Both the position numbers and the translations under genes were made by a program. A stretch of DNA of 64,000 nt, taken from Flavobacterium sp. 5 (GTDB lineage Bacteria > Bacteroidota > Bacteroidia > Flavobacteriales > Flavobacteriaceae). Shown here piece after piece: positions 8,598 through 17,880 of the stretch; the first letter of the stretch is position 1; each line of letters opens with the position of its first letter. The notes under the pieces were generated by a model that was given only the letters and a program-made list of their open reading frames with translations, ran no database searches and was not told the origin of the DNA. The DNA is taken from positions 434,001 to 498,000 of the forward strand of contig NZ_PHUE01000001.1 in assembly GCF_002813295.1 (NCBI RefSeq). The letters are read 5' to 3'.

Positions 8598-9566
8598 CTA
8601 ACTCTCCATACTCCAACGCTTTGGTTTCACACCAATATGCGCTTCAAAAAGTCTGGTGAAATGACTCAGATTACTGAAACCTAAGCGGAAACCTACTTCC
8701 GATACTGAAAGTTTATGCTCCCGAAGTAAATTGGCAGCTTCCTGCATTCGGAAGGATTGATAATAATTAAAAAGACTAGTGCCAAAAATTTGCTTGAAAA
8801 GACGTTTGAGCTTCGATTTACTAAAATTAGCAATGGTTGCCAATTCGTCAAGATTAGGTGCAATTTCCAATTGTTTGAGCATTGTGTCTCGTATTTTATA
8901 AATTGTCTGTACATCGTCAATATTCAATGCTGACATGGCTGCATTTTCTCTTTTTAACAGTTCGGCAATCAATAGACATATCAATTCTTCCGCTTTTACC
9001 TTGTGATAAAAATTATTTAAATTGCTTGGAATAGGATTTACCAACATTTCATGAACCACTTTTTGTATGCTTGCTGGCATCAGTTCTTCAAACAAAAATG
9101 ACTTGTCTTTACCTGTAATAGTGTTTAGAATAGTGTTTTCATAATCTCCCTTTAGCAATTCTTTGAGATATGCTATTTCAATGCCTATTATAATTGATTT
9201 AAACAAAGTCTTGCTTGAAAAAAACTTTTCTGTTTCTAACTTCCCTGAAAAAACCTGAATCGACTGCAGCTTTTTTGTATTAATAGTCGAATCATAATTT
9301 TCAGCATTTGATAAAAAGAAATTGTGAAACGTGATAATAACTTTTTCAGTATCATTTTGCGCAAAAGTTCTTTTTACCATCAAATCTTCTTTTAGCTCAA
9401 AATTCTGAATCATCATCCTAAGGTTTTTGTTAAAAATAAAACCTTGCAAGTACCCATTACCAAATTGCTCTGGAATAATGACTTTGCCACTACTATCAAT
9501 AGTCGTATTAAGCTTATCTGCAAAGCTACTTAATAAATTAACTCCAGCATTCAATACTATCTCCAT
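8598..9566 (-). CDS. AraC-family transcriptional regulator
   Basis: A 322-residue regulator. The first 200 residues are an unassigned ligand or interaction region. Residues about 225-320 hold the AraC double helix-turn-helix (NLDELATIANFSKSKLKRLFKQIFG and LSVSEVGFRLGFSNLSHFTRLFEAHIGVKPKRW). Its start lies 93 bases from the flavin monooxygenase gene transcribed in the opposite direction, making that gene the obvious candidate target. Confidence 0.88.
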   Translation of the reverse strand: MEIVLNAGVNLLSSFADKLNTTIDSSGKVIIPEQFGNGYLQGFIFNKNLRMMIQNFELKEDLMVKRTFAQNDTEKVIITFHNFFLSNAENYDSTINTKKLQSIQVFSGKLETEKFFSSKTLFKSIIIGIEIAYLKELLKGDYENTILNTITGKDKSFLFEELMPASIQKVVHEMLVNPIPSNLNNFYHKVKAEELICLLIAELLKRENAAMSALNIDDVQTIYKIRDTMLKQLEIAPNLDELATIANFSKSKLKRLFKQIFGTSLFNYYQSFRMQEAANLLREHKLSVSEVGFRLGFSNLSHFTRLFEAHIGVKPKRWSMES

Positions 9567-9659
9567 AAATGAGCTTTTAAGACTAAATTATAGTCAAATG
9601 TAACTATTTTAGTTTATAATATCCATGTAGTTTTGCATCATACAAAATATCAATACATA

Positions 9660-10835
9660 ATGAATCTACTAAAAGACAAAACTCTAGCCATCATAGGTGG
9701 TGGTCCAAGCGGACTAACATTGGCAAGACTTTTACAACTCAAAGGAGCAAATGTAAAAGTATATGAAAGAGATTTTAATAAAAACGCAAGAGTACAAGGC
9801 ACTATCCTTGACTTACATTTTGAGTCGGGTTTAAAAGCAATTGAATCAGCAGGTTTGACGAATACCTTCAAAGACAACTACAGTCCTGGTGCCGACAGAG
9901 CCAGAGTTGTTGATGAAAATGCAACCCTCTATTATGATAAACTTAATCAAGAGTCGACTGGTGATTTTGGCGATGAATGGTTCCGTCCCGAAATTGAAAG
10001 ATTCGCATTGAGAAAAATTCTATTAGATTCCCTTCAGCCCGACACAGTCGTTTGGGACAGCCATATTGTTTCGCTTGAAAACAATACCAATGCTTGGAAA
10101 ATATTTTTTGAAAATGGCAGTACTGCTACAGCCGATATAATTATTGGAGCAGATGGTGCAAATTCCAAAATCCGTCCATTCGTTACACCAATTAAGCCTT
10201 TTTATTCGGGCGTTACTTTTTTACAGTGTGATGTTTATAGCAGTGAAAAAAAGAAAATTCATGACCTTTTGAAAGATGGAAAAATCATGGGCTATGGTGA
10301 TTCTAGAATGTTAACTATTGTTACCAAAAATGATGGTCATTTGCTTTTTGGTGCCAGTTGGAAAGAAGACATCAATTGGAGCAAGGATAGAGGAATTGAC
10401 TTTAAAGATAACAAACAAGTTTTGGAATGGTTTAAAAAAGAGTACTCCAATTGGGATCCTATTTGGCACGAATTGTTTGAATGCGAAAAATACGAATTCA
10501 AGCCCAGACCATTGTACTGTATGCCATTAGATCAATATTGGGAAGCGCAATCTAATATAACATTGCTTGGAGATGCTGCACACCTAATGCCTCCTTTTGC
10601 AGGCGAAGGTGTAAATATGGCGATGCTTGATGCCTTAGAATTAAGCGAAAATTTAACCAACGGAGAATTTACTTCTTTAAAATCGGCAATAGCGAATTAC
10701 GAAAAACAGATGTTTGCAAGATTTGCCGAAATTGGAAAAATCACAATGAATAACACCGAATGGATGCACTCGCCTGATGGACTAAAAAAAATACTACTAT
10801 TAATCCAATCTAAAACTAAAAATACTACTGCATAA
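9660..10835 (+). CDS. Tet(X)-like FAD-dependent monooxygenase, paralogue 1
   Basis: A 391-residue flavoprotein. The ATG at 9660 is chosen because it puts MNLLKDKT directly before the FAD-binding AIIGGGPSGLTLARLLQ, as in Tet(X); an upstream TTG would add a non-conserved leader. Other motifs are VYERDFN, GTILDLH, the DG stretch GADGANSK and the second FAD motif LLGDAAHLMPPFAGEGVNMAM. The order matches class A aromatic hydroxylases of the Tet(X) branch. A -7-like box TAGTTTTG is at 9628-9635. Whether it oxidises tetracyclines is unknown; the substrate-pocket segment differs from Tet(X). Confidence 0.88.
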   Translation: MNLLKDKTLAIIGGGPSGLTLARLLQLKGANVKVYERDFNKNARVQGTILDLHFESGLKAIESAGLTNTFKDNYSPGADRARVVDENATLYYDKLNQESTGDFGDEWFRPEIERFALRKILLDSLQPDTVVWDSHIVSLENNTNAWKIFFENGSTATADIIIGADGANSKIRPFVTPIKPFYSGVTFLQCDVYSSEKKKIHDLLKDGKIMGYGDSRMLTIVTKNDGHLLFGASWKEDINWSKDRGIDFKDNKQVLEWFKKEYSNWDPIWHELFECEKYEFKPRPLYCMPLDQYWEAQSNITLLGDAAHLMPPFAGEGVNMAMLDALELSENLTNGEFTSLKSAIANYEKQMFARFAEIGKITMNNTEWMHSPDGLKKILLLIQSKTKNTTA

Positions 10836-10846
10836 AATAACAAGTT

Positions 10847-10877
10847 TTGTGTAAACGCCATAATAGTACTAAATTTG
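10847..10877 (+). promoter_or_regulatory. Flavobacterial-type promoter for the AraC gene
   Basis: TTG at 10847-10849 and TAAATTTG at 10870-10877 are separated by 20 bases, fitting TTG-N17-23-TAnnTTTG. The AraC start codon follows at 10895. Confidence 0.5.
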
Positions 10878-10894
10878 AGACTATACAAAAGCCA

Positions 10895-11653
10895 ATGAAT
10901 ACCGAACTAGAATTAAGAACTGCTCTACCCGACCCCACGCTTTCTGAGTTTGTAGGTAGCTTTTGGATGCTTGTTAATAATTCTGATAAAGACAGGGAAC
11001 TGGCTGTTTTGCCCGATGGAAGAGTTGATGTACTTTTTTCTTATTCTAGCAAAGAGCCGTTCGATGCCATGCTTATGGATTTGGACAGACATTCTTCGCA
11101 AACCATATTTGCATCCACAGCCACCATTTTTGCGGTTAGCTTCAAATTACTTGCTGTCGAATATATTCTGGAAACTTCTATTGCCGACCAAAAAAATCAT
11201 CCATTGGTACTGCCCGATAACTTTTGGGATATCGGCATTGATGATCTAAATGACTTTGACCGTTTTATAAAGAAGATTTCAGAAAAAATCCACCAAATTC
11301 TCAAAGAAAAAAAAATAGACGATAAAAAGCGTAAATTATTTGAACACATTTATGCTTCAGATGGTTCATTGACCGTAAAAGAATTAGCTGATAAATCATT
11401 TTGGTCAAGCCGACAAATCAATCGCTACTTTAATCAATATATTGGAATCTCCTTAAAAGAATATTGCAACATTCTGCGATTCAAAGCATCCTGGCCACAA
11501 ATCAAAGAGGGCAAATTTTTCCCTGAACAAAATTTTACAGACCAAGCTCATTTCATTAAAACTGTCAAAAAACATTCGGGATTGACCCCAAAAGGATTGA
11601 ATAAAAATGAGAATGACCGATTTATACAATTTTTAGACTTACCCAAAAAGTAA
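10895..11653 (+). CDS. AraC-family regulator between the two monooxygenases
   Basis: About 252 residues. The ATG at 10895 (MNTELELRTALPDP) is preferred to an in-frame GTG at 10847 because a promoter-like sequence lies between them. An N-terminal sensing region (residues 1-150, with LPDGRVDVLFSYSS typical of AraC proteins with a DUF6597-like domain) precedes a C-terminal helix-turn-helix (LTVKELADKSFWSSRQINRYFNQYIG). It sits between two related monooxygenase genes, 30 bases before the second, suggesting it controls one or both. Confidence 0.82.
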   Translation: MNTELELRTALPDPTLSEFVGSFWMLVNNSDKDRELAVLPDGRVDVLFSYSSKEPFDAMLMDLDRHSSQTIFASTATIFAVSFKLLAVEYILETSIADQKNHPLVLPDNFWDIGIDDLNDFDRFIKKISEKIHQILKEKKIDDKKRKLFEHIYASDGSLTVKELADKSFWSSRQINRYFNQYIGISLKEYCNILRFKASWPQIKEGKFFPEQNFTDQAHFIKTVKKHSGLTPKGLNKNENDRFIQFLDLPKK

Positions 11654-11683
11654 TTTTGCTCTGTAATTATAAAACACTGTAAA

Positions 11684-12853
11684 ATGAATTTACTTAAAAA
11701 CAAAACAATAGCCATCATTGGCGGAGGACCAGGGGGATTAACATTAGCTAGACTTTTACAAAAAAAAGGTGCTGATGTAAAAGTATACGAAAGAGATTTT
11801 AATAGAGAGGTAAGAGCGCAAGGTGCTACACTTGACTTGCATCACGAATCGGCATTAAAAGCACTTGAAGAAGCGGGTTTGATGGATGCTTTCAAAGCAA
11901 ATTATAGACCCGATGCAGATCGACTTCGTATAGTTGATGAAAATGCAGAAATTTTCTTTGATGAACATCACGAAAACAGTAAAGGTGATTTTGGCGATGA
12001 ATGGTTTAGACCCGAAATTGATCGTGGACCACTGCGAAATCTTTTATTAGATTCTTTAGCAGCAGACACCGTTGTGTGGGACAGTCATATTCTTTCGCTT
12101 GAAGAAATCGATAACCAATGGAAAATTATTTTTCAAAATGGTAATACTGCCACTGCCGATATTGTAATTGGGGCAGATGGTGCTAATTCAAAAATTCGTC
12201 CATTTGTTACGCCAATCAAACCTTTTTATTCAGGTGTTACGGTATTGATGGGGAATATTTACGATTCTGAGAAAAATACACCTAGAATTAACGCCTTATT
12301 ACAAGGTGGGAAAATAATGGGTTTTGGCAATTCACAGACATTAAGTGTAAGTGCCAAAGGCGATGGAAGTTTAGATTTTTACGCAGGTTGGAACATAGAT
12401 CCCGATTGGATTAAAAACGCTGATATTGATTTTAAAAATGACTCACAAGTTTTAGAATGGTTCAAGAAAGAATACTCGAATTGGGACAGTATTTGGCTTG
12501 AATTATTTGAAGCCGAAAAGAATTATCTCATACCAAATCCTTTGTATTGTATGCCCTTAGACCAATCTTGGGAAGCACAATCTAACATTACATTAATTGG
12601 TGATGCAGCACACCTTATGCCTCCTTATGCTGGCGAAGGTGTAAACATGGCAATGCTCGATGCTTTGCAATTAAGCGAAAGTTTAACCAGCGAAAATTTC
12701 ACTGATTTAAAATCGGCGATAGCACATTATGAAAAACAAATGTTCGAAAGATTTGCCGAAGTAGGAAAAGAAACATTGGATAATACTGACTGGATGCACT
12801 CCCCTAATGGGTTAAAAAAAATAATAGAAATGTTTAATTGGGAGTCTAACTAA
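11684..12853 (+). CDS. Tet(X)-like FAD-dependent monooxygenase, paralogue 2
   Basis: A 389-residue flavoprotein, closely related along its whole length to the gene at 9660. The motifs are AIIGGGPGGLTLARLLQ near the start, VYERDFNREVRAQGATLDLH, GADGANSK and LIGDAAHLMPPYAGEGVNMAM. Relative to the first copy the central segment (about residues 190-240, substrate side) is the most diverged, suggesting a different substrate after duplication. It is 30 bases downstream of the AraC gene and probably shares its transcript. Confidence 0.88.
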   Translation: MNLLKNKTIAIIGGGPGGLTLARLLQKKGADVKVYERDFNREVRAQGATLDLHHESALKALEEAGLMDAFKANYRPDADRLRIVDENAEIFFDEHHENSKGDFGDEWFRPEIDRGPLRNLLLDSLAADTVVWDSHILSLEEIDNQWKIIFQNGNTATADIVIGADGANSKIRPFVTPIKPFYSGVTVLMGNIYDSEKNTPRINALLQGGKIMGFGNSQTLSVSAKGDGSLDFYAGWNIDPDWIKNADIDFKNDSQVLEWFKKEYSNWDSIWLELFEAEKNYLIPNPLYCMPLDQSWEAQSNITLIGDAAHLMPPYAGEGVNMAMLDALQLSESLTSENFTDLKSAIAHYEKQMFERFAEVGKETLDNTDWMHSPNGLKKIIEMFNWESN

Positions 12854-13026
12854 AAACATCCTTCCTAAAAAATGATTGATTATCAATTTAGCAAAGAATT
12901 CAAATTTGACTTCTTCTTTATATGCTAAATAGGTAATCAATCTTTATTTTTCAATAAACTAATGTACCTTAGCAATACCCTTAAATCATTAGTCCTTTTT
13001 TGACAAAAACCACTTAGAAACAAATT

Positions 13027-13602
13027 ATGTCCGAAATATTCAAACACCATTTAGAAAAATTCATCGAAGTAAATGATACTGAATTCCTCGATATTTTAGC
13101 TTTTTTTCAGGTTGTAAAAGTCCGAAAGAAAGAGAATTTACTTCTCGAAGGTCAAATATGTAAATCAAATTATTTTGTTCTTAACGGCTGTTTGAGGAAA
13201 TTTTTTGTCAATGAAAAAGGGACTGAACAAACTACCGAGTTCGCCATCGAAAATTGGTGGATTACCGACAATATCGCTTACGAAAACCAACAAGCTTCCG
13301 AATTTTATATTCAAGCTGTCGAAAATTCAGAGATTTTAGTCATTGATCATCATTCGCAGGAAAAATTATTAGCAGAATTTCCTAAAATGGAACGCTATTT
13401 CAGGTTCATTTTCCAGCGGGCTTATGCCGCTTCTCAAATGCGGATAAAATATTTATATAGTTTTTCTAAAGAAGATTTTTATCATCAGCTCAATAGTAAA
13501 TATCCCGATTTTGTACAACGAATTCCTCAATATCTTATCGCTTCTTTCTTAGGATTTACTCCCGAATATTTAAGCGAAATAAGAAATAAAAAGCGTTCTT
13601 AA
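13027..13602 (+). CDS. Crp/Fnr-family transcriptional regulator
   Basis: A 191-residue protein with a cyclic-nucleotide-binding-like beta roll (LLEGQICKSNYFVLNGCLRKFFVNEKGTEQTTEF) and a C-terminal winged helix (VQRIPQYLIASFLGFTPEYLSEIRNKK). No cysteine cluster for an Fe-S switch is present, so it is not an oxygen-sensing Fnr. It is a common Bacteroidetes type, usually next to the gene it controls, here the carboxymuconolactone decarboxylase-like gene 69 bases downstream. Confidence 0.87.
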   Translation: MSEIFKHHLEKFIEVNDTEFLDILAFFQVVKVRKKENLLLEGQICKSNYFVLNGCLRKFFVNEKGTEQTTEFAIENWWITDNIAYENQQASEFYIQAVENSEILVIDHHSQEKLLAEFPKMERYFRFIFQRAYAASQMRIKYLYSFSKEDFYHQLNSKYPDFVQRIPQYLIASFLGFTPEYLSEIRNKKRS

Positions 13603-13671
13603 ACCAGTTTAAGTTTTATCTGCTATGTTATTTCGAACTTTGTCCTATCAAAATTAAAAAACATAACAAAC

Positions 13672-14112
13672 ATGGAAAAGAGAGTCGACATTAACGAAAC
13701 TGCCCCACAAGCCTATAAAGCAATGTACGCTTTAGAAGGGTATTTGGCAACCACACAATTATCAAAAACACATAAAGAATTACTAAAAATTCGTGCTTCG
13801 CAAATCAACAAATGTGCCTATTGCATCAATATGCATACCACAGATGCCCTAAAAAACGGAGAAACACCTCAACGTATATTTTTACTAAATGCTTGGCGTG
13901 AAACTGATTTATTTACTGAAGAAGAAAAAGTGATTTTGGCCATTACAGAAGAAATCACATTAATTCACAATCACGGATTATCTGATGAAGTGTATAAAAA
14001 AGCAACCCAACTTTTTGACGAAAGTTATATCGCCCAACTTATAATGGCTGTTGTGACTATAAATGCCTGGAACAGAATTGCGATTAGTACCAATATGCAA
14101 ATCGAAAAATAA
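13672..14112 (+). CDS. Carboxymuconolactone decarboxylase / AhpD-like protein
   Basis: A 146-residue all-helical protein with the AhpD/CMD signature KIRASQINKCAYCINMHTTD, where the CxxC pair and following His form the redox-active centre of alkylhydroperoxidase-like members. The CMD name alone would not imply decarboxylation; the CAYC motif points to peroxide reduction or thiol redox. It follows a Crp/Fnr regulator and is closed by a terminator. Confidence 0.88.
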   Translation: MEKRVDINETAPQAYKAMYALEGYLATTQLSKTHKELLKIRASQINKCAYCINMHTTDALKNGETPQRIFLLNAWRETDLFTEEEKVILAITEEITLIHNHGLSDEVYKKATQLFDESYIAQLIMAVVTINAWNRIAISTNMQIEK

Positions 14113-14143
14113 ACCTTCGCAAAGCATTCTAGTAAACCAACTT

Positions 14144-14187
14144 AAAACCTCTTCACATTTCGAAAAACGAATGCGAAGAGGTTTTTT
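14144..14187 (+). terminator. Intrinsic terminator
   Basis: AAAACCTCTTC (14144-14154) pairs with GAAGAGGTTTT (14175-14185), with partial pairing in the inner part, and ends in a T run. Confidence 0.85.
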
Positions 14188-14322
14188 ATTGACTAAATTC
14201 TCTACAAAACTCCAATTTTTAATATACATATATAAAATTTTAGAGTATTAAATTAAAACTTTAATTAAAGACAATTAAATTTTAAATATTCTATTTAAAA
14301 TTTTAATTATATATCTTAAATT

Positions 14323-14404
14323 TTTAAATAGCTTCATTAAAATTTTAAACAAGAAACTTAAAATTTTATAGTTAACATATAAAATTTTAATGAAGCTATT
14401 TAAA
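14323..14404. repeat. AT-rich long inverted repeat
   Basis: Two perfect 25-base arms (14323-14347 and 14380-14404), containing AATAGCTTCATTAAAATTTT and its complement, flank a 32-base spacer. The surrounding gap 14188-14592 is packed with AAATTTTAA blocks and contains another small hairpin, AACCCC-ATTCAT-GGGGTT (14419-14436). No gene is seen in the gap. Confidence 0.75.
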
Positions 14405-14592
14405 ATTTGGCGTTATACAACCCCATTCATGGGGTTATTTGAAGATAACCACTATGCATTGCAATCTATTTTTACCATAGATTGACAAATGATAAGGATT
14501 AGTAAAAATTTGTTTCAGTATTTTCAAAAATGAAAAGGTATTAGTAGATACCAATGGCAATGATTAACTTTACATAGATAATCTAAAAGAGA

Positions 14593-15450
14593 ATGCGTAA
14601 AACGACAAGATCCATTCCTGTAAATCCATTAGCCGAAGAATTTGATACAGGTATTGCTATCAGAGAAATTTCATTTGGCGATGTACACCTTTCAGAAGAA
14701 ACCAGTCACTCACACCGTCACAATTATCACTTCTTTTTATTACAAGAAAAAGGCACATCGATCATAGAAATTGATTTTGAAAATTATGATATAAAAAATT
14801 CGGCAGTCGTATACATTCATCCCAATCAGGTACACCGTATTCTGAAAACAAATGATGTGACCTGTTATATTCTAGCCATGAGTAGCGATCGGCTTAATCG
14901 CGAATATCTGGAATTACTCGAAGACCTCGCTCCTGTTCATCCTTTGGCTGTTACAACACAAAATTTCTCTGTCATAGCCCACGTAACAGAACTCTGCGTA
15001 AACATCTTTAAAAACAAACAAACCAAACTATACCAACCTTTGCTAAAAGATTGTTGCAACGCCTTAGTCGCCCTAATTATATCGCAATATTTAGAAGAAT
15101 CTAATCTCACGGACAAACTTTCACGATTTGATAGCACAACCAAAGCCTTCAAAACGATATTAGAAAAGGATTTTGCAGTTGCCAAACGCCCTGCTGACTA
15201 CGCAAAAAAGTTAAATATCTCGGTGGCTTACCTAAATGAATGTGTGAAAAATGCGACTGGCTTTTCAGTTTCACATCATATTCAGCAACGTGTTATTCTA
15301 GAAGCCAAACGCCTACTACATCATTCTAACAAATCTGTTAAGGAAATTGCTTCAGAATTAAACTTCGATGATTACGCCTATTTTTCCCGACTATTCAGCA
15401 AGGTTTCTGGAATGACCGCTTTAGCATTTCGAAACAAAAACCACGATTAG
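14593..15450 (+). CDS. AraC-family transcriptional regulator (cupin + HTH)
   Basis: A 285-residue protein with an N-terminal cupin-like sensor (TSHSHRHNYHFFLLQEKGTS, then VVYIHPNQVHRI) and a C-terminal AraC DNA-binding domain (RPADYAKKLNISVAYLNECVKNATG and KSVKEIASELNFDDYAYFSRLFSKVSGMTALAFR). It lies 79 bases before the CDF exporter in the same direction and may control it. The ligand is unknown. Confidence 0.87.
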   Translation: MRKTTRSIPVNPLAEEFDTGIAIREISFGDVHLSEETSHSHRHNYHFFLLQEKGTSIIEIDFENYDIKNSAVVYIHPNQVHRILKTNDVTCYILAMSSDRLNREYLELLEDLAPVHPLAVTTQNFSVIAHVTELCVNIFKNKQTKLYQPLLKDCCNALVALIISQYLEESNLTDKLSRFDSTTKAFKTILEKDFAVAKRPADYAKKLNISVAYLNECVKNATGFSVSHHIQQRVILEAKRLLHHSNKSVKEIASELNFDDYAYFSRLFSKVSGMTALAFRNKNHD

Positions 15451-15529
15451 TCCAATACTTACCTCTTTCGCTCATTGTTTTCTATACCCGTTCATTGTTC
15501 CTTTGTAGTACACTAAAAGCCTCACAACA

Positions 15530-16471
15530 ATGTCACATACACACAACCATAATCATTCGCCCAAAGATGGCCTTACATTAGCCTTTTGGCTTAACCTCCT
15601 ATTTTCGATTGTAGAGGTTATTGGCGGAATGGCCATCAACTCTACTGCGATTATTGCTAATGCCTTTCACGATTTTACAGATGCTATCGCCATTGGTTTA
15701 ACAGTACTGCTAGAAAAACAATCCAATAAAAAACGTACCCCAAAATTCAGTTATGGATTCAAGCGATTTTCATTACTGTCTGCTCTAAGCATGTCTATTT
15801 TTCTGCTAATTGGTGCGATATTTATGTCTATCAGTGCCTATAAATCATTCATAACCCCCCAAATTATAAATAGCAAAGGAATGTTATGGTTGGCCGTTTT
15901 AGGTATCACTATCAATGGTCTTGCCTTTTTAAAAATAAAAAAATCAAGCGAAGATTCCCATCAAGGTGAGCACTCACACGAACATCAAGATGAACAGTCA
16001 CACTCCCACTCACATAACAGCAAAGCCGTAATGTTACATTTGTTAGAAGACGTATTAGGCTGGGCAGCGGTTATAGTTGGTGCAATTGTAATCCATTTTA
16101 CAAATTGGTATTGGATAGACAGCCTATTGACTTTTGCAATTGCAATTTTCATCGGCTACAATGCAACGAGTAACTTAATTAGTACCATGAAAGTGCTATT
16201 GCAAGCCGTTCCCGAAAACATCAATATTGAGGAATTATCCAATGAACTCCAACAAATCAATGGTGTCGAAAACATCCACGATCTGCACATTTGGAGCTTA
16301 GATGGGCGATACAATATTGGCTCACTACACGCTGTTATAAAAATGGAGGATCAAATTCAGAAAGATGCTATTTTTTCGGCCATTTATAAAGTAATGAACG
16401 AACACAAAATTCAACACCCAACCATACAAATTGAAAGTAATACAAATAGTTGTAAATTGGTAAACTGCTAA
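15530..16471 (+). CDS. Cation diffusion facilitator (zinc-type efflux)
   Basis: A 313-residue inner-membrane CDF transporter. It has a His-rich N-terminus (MSHTHNHNHS), six predicted helices, the metal-site pairs NAFHDFTDA (helix II) and HLLEDVLGW (helix V), a His-rich cytoplasmic loop between helices IV and V (HSHEHQDEQSHSHSHN) and a C-terminal regulatory domain (NIHDLHIWSLDG). The HxxxD/HxxxD tetrahedral site favours zinc, in exchange for protons. It converges on an HMA-AraC metal-sensor-like gene. Confidence 0.92.
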   Translation: MSHTHNHNHSPKDGLTLAFWLNLLFSIVEVIGGMAINSTAIIANAFHDFTDAIAIGLTVLLEKQSNKKRTPKFSYGFKRFSLLSALSMSIFLLIGAIFMSISAYKSFITPQIINSKGMLWLAVLGITINGLAFLKIKKSSEDSHQGEHSHEHQDEQSHSHSHNSKAVMLHLLEDVLGWAAVIVGAIVIHFTNWYWIDSLLTFAIAIFIGYNATSNLISTMKVLLQAVPENINIEELSNELQQINGVENIHDLHIWSLDGRYNIGSLHAVIKMEDQIQKDAIFSAIYKVMNEHKIQHPTIQIESNTNSCKLVNC

Positions 16472-16497
16472 AGGGATGCTTTATATTTTAAAATAAA

Positions 16498-17058
16498 TCA
16501 TACCTCATCCAAGGATTTTCTAGAACCAGATCGTATATTTTTAAAATGACTTGGTGAAAGCCCTGTTACTTTTTTAAACTGATTACTAAGATGCGCTACA
16601 CTAGAATAATTCAGCTGAAAAGCAATTTCTCCCAAAGACAATTCATTGTAAGCCAGTAATTCTTTTACACGTTCTATCTTCTGGGCGATAAAATATTTTT
16701 CGATTGTAGTTCCTTCAATTTCAGAAAAAAGATTAGAAAGATAAAAATAATCATGATACACATTCTGACTCAAATAATCAGATAAGGTTATTTTCAAATC
16801 ATTATTTTGCTCATGTATTAATACAATGATTACCGATTTTATTTTTTCAATGTATCTACTTTTTTTATCATCGATTAATTCAAAACCTAAATCTAAAAGA
16901 ATTTGATTGAGTTGTTCTTTTTTATTGGTATCTAAATCGGTATCAATAGTTACTTCTCCCAACTCCACTTTTTGAGCCGAAATACCAAGTTTATCTAATT
17001 CTGTTTTGACTACCATTTTACAACGGTTACAAACCATATTTTTAATATAGAGAATCAT
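16498..17058 (-). CDS. HMA domain fused to AraC helix-turn-helix, metal-responsive regulator
   Basis: A 186-residue protein. Residues 1-65 form a ferredoxin-like heavy-metal-associated domain with MVCNRC at positions 8-13, the CxxC metal site. Residues about 75-180 are AraC-type (NELSLGEIAFQLNYSSVAHLSNQFKKVTGLSPSHFKN). This is a plausible direct metal sensor, coupling Cu/Zn-type binding in the first domain to DNA binding. It is convergent with the CDF gene, which fits metal homeostasis. Confidence 0.85.
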   Translation of the reverse strand: MILYIKNMVCNRCKMVVKTELDKLGISAQKVELGEVTIDTDLDTNKKEQLNQILLDLGFELIDDKKSRYIEKIKSVIIVLIHEQNNDLKITLSDYLSQNVYHDYFYLSNLFSEIEGTTIEKYFIAQKIERVKELLAYNELSLGEIAFQLNYSSVAHLSNQFKKVTGLSPSHFKNIRSGSRKSLDEV

Positions 17059-17111
17059 TATTCTTAAAATTTAATACTTGTAAAGATACGCCAAAATACT
17101 CTATTTCATTT

Positions 17112-17699
17112 TTAGTAATACAATCTAAAATCAAGTAGTTTACATAAAGCATAATGTTTTTGGTGTAATTCTTCTACTATATCCACCACATCATCCAGTT
17201 CCTGACATAAGCTAAAGAATGCTTTGTCCAATGAGTTACTGTTCACATCCCTAAATGCTGATCCATAACCCGAAACTGCAACAGCTCCTGTAATATCCAG
17301 AAAATATTGTGCTTCTTCAGGCTTTAAATCAAGTTTTTTTGTATTAGCAAAATGCAAAATTTTACCTTTCATTTTCCCTTCGAAGAGTTCTGCTATTTCT
17401 TCAAAACTATAGTAATAATTATTGAGGCAAATTGTATTCCTTTTGCCTTGCATAACTAAGTAAATAATTTCATAGTCCTTAAAGTTGTGATCGTCATAAA
17501 GCAGTGTATTCAAACTTTCTTCAAGTCCTTCAATAGTATCACAAGTTTTATAAATACTTGTAATTCCTTCTTCAAGTGCTAGTTGTTCTAAGTTTTTAAT
17601 TACAGCTGTAGTTGTAACTGTTTCAACATCGGGAACAGCTTCTAGGCAAAAAATAAATTGCTCATAATCTTCTGAATTATGTTTATGTGGCAGATTCAA
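17112..17699 (-). CDS. Conserved hypothetical protein, possibly DUF6642-like
   Basis: A 195-residue acidic soluble protein. It contains EDYEQFIFCLEAVPDVETVTTTAV at the start, a central DYEIIYLVMQGKRNTICLNNYYYSFEEIAELFEGKMKGKILHF and a small-residue segment ITGAVAVSGYGSAF. The last part suggests an alpha/beta fold with a loop that might bind a ligand. No catalytic motif is certain. It lies 53 bases upstream of the HMA-AraC gene on the same strand. Confidence 0.65.
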   Translation of the reverse strand: MNLPHKHNSEDYEQFIFCLEAVPDVETVTTTAVIKNLEQLALEEGITSIYKTCDTIEGLEESLNTLLYDDHNFKDYEIIYLVMQGKRNTICLNNYYYSFEEIAELFEGKMKGKILHFANTKKLDLKPEEAQYFLDITGAVAVSGYGSAFRDVNSNSLDKAFFSLCQELDDVVDIVEELHQKHYALCKLLDFRLYY

Positions 17700-17880
17700 A
17701 ATACTTCTTTTAATGGTTACTTAATTTAAAATTGAAGATAATAATTAAAAAATTAAATCTCTAAAATTTAACGACAAACCTAACTAAATTTAAGACTAAT
17801 TTTAGCAAAAAGTTATAATAAGAGATTGAAAATCCTTACTATCTTAGCCAAAAACAAAAAACTCGTAAATACACTCTTCT

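Noticed and set aside
9660..12853. Assigning tetracycline resistance to the Tet(X)-like genes
   Set aside because: Family resemblance is clear but pocket residues differ and the proteins may act on other aromatics; resistance is not supported by sequence alone.
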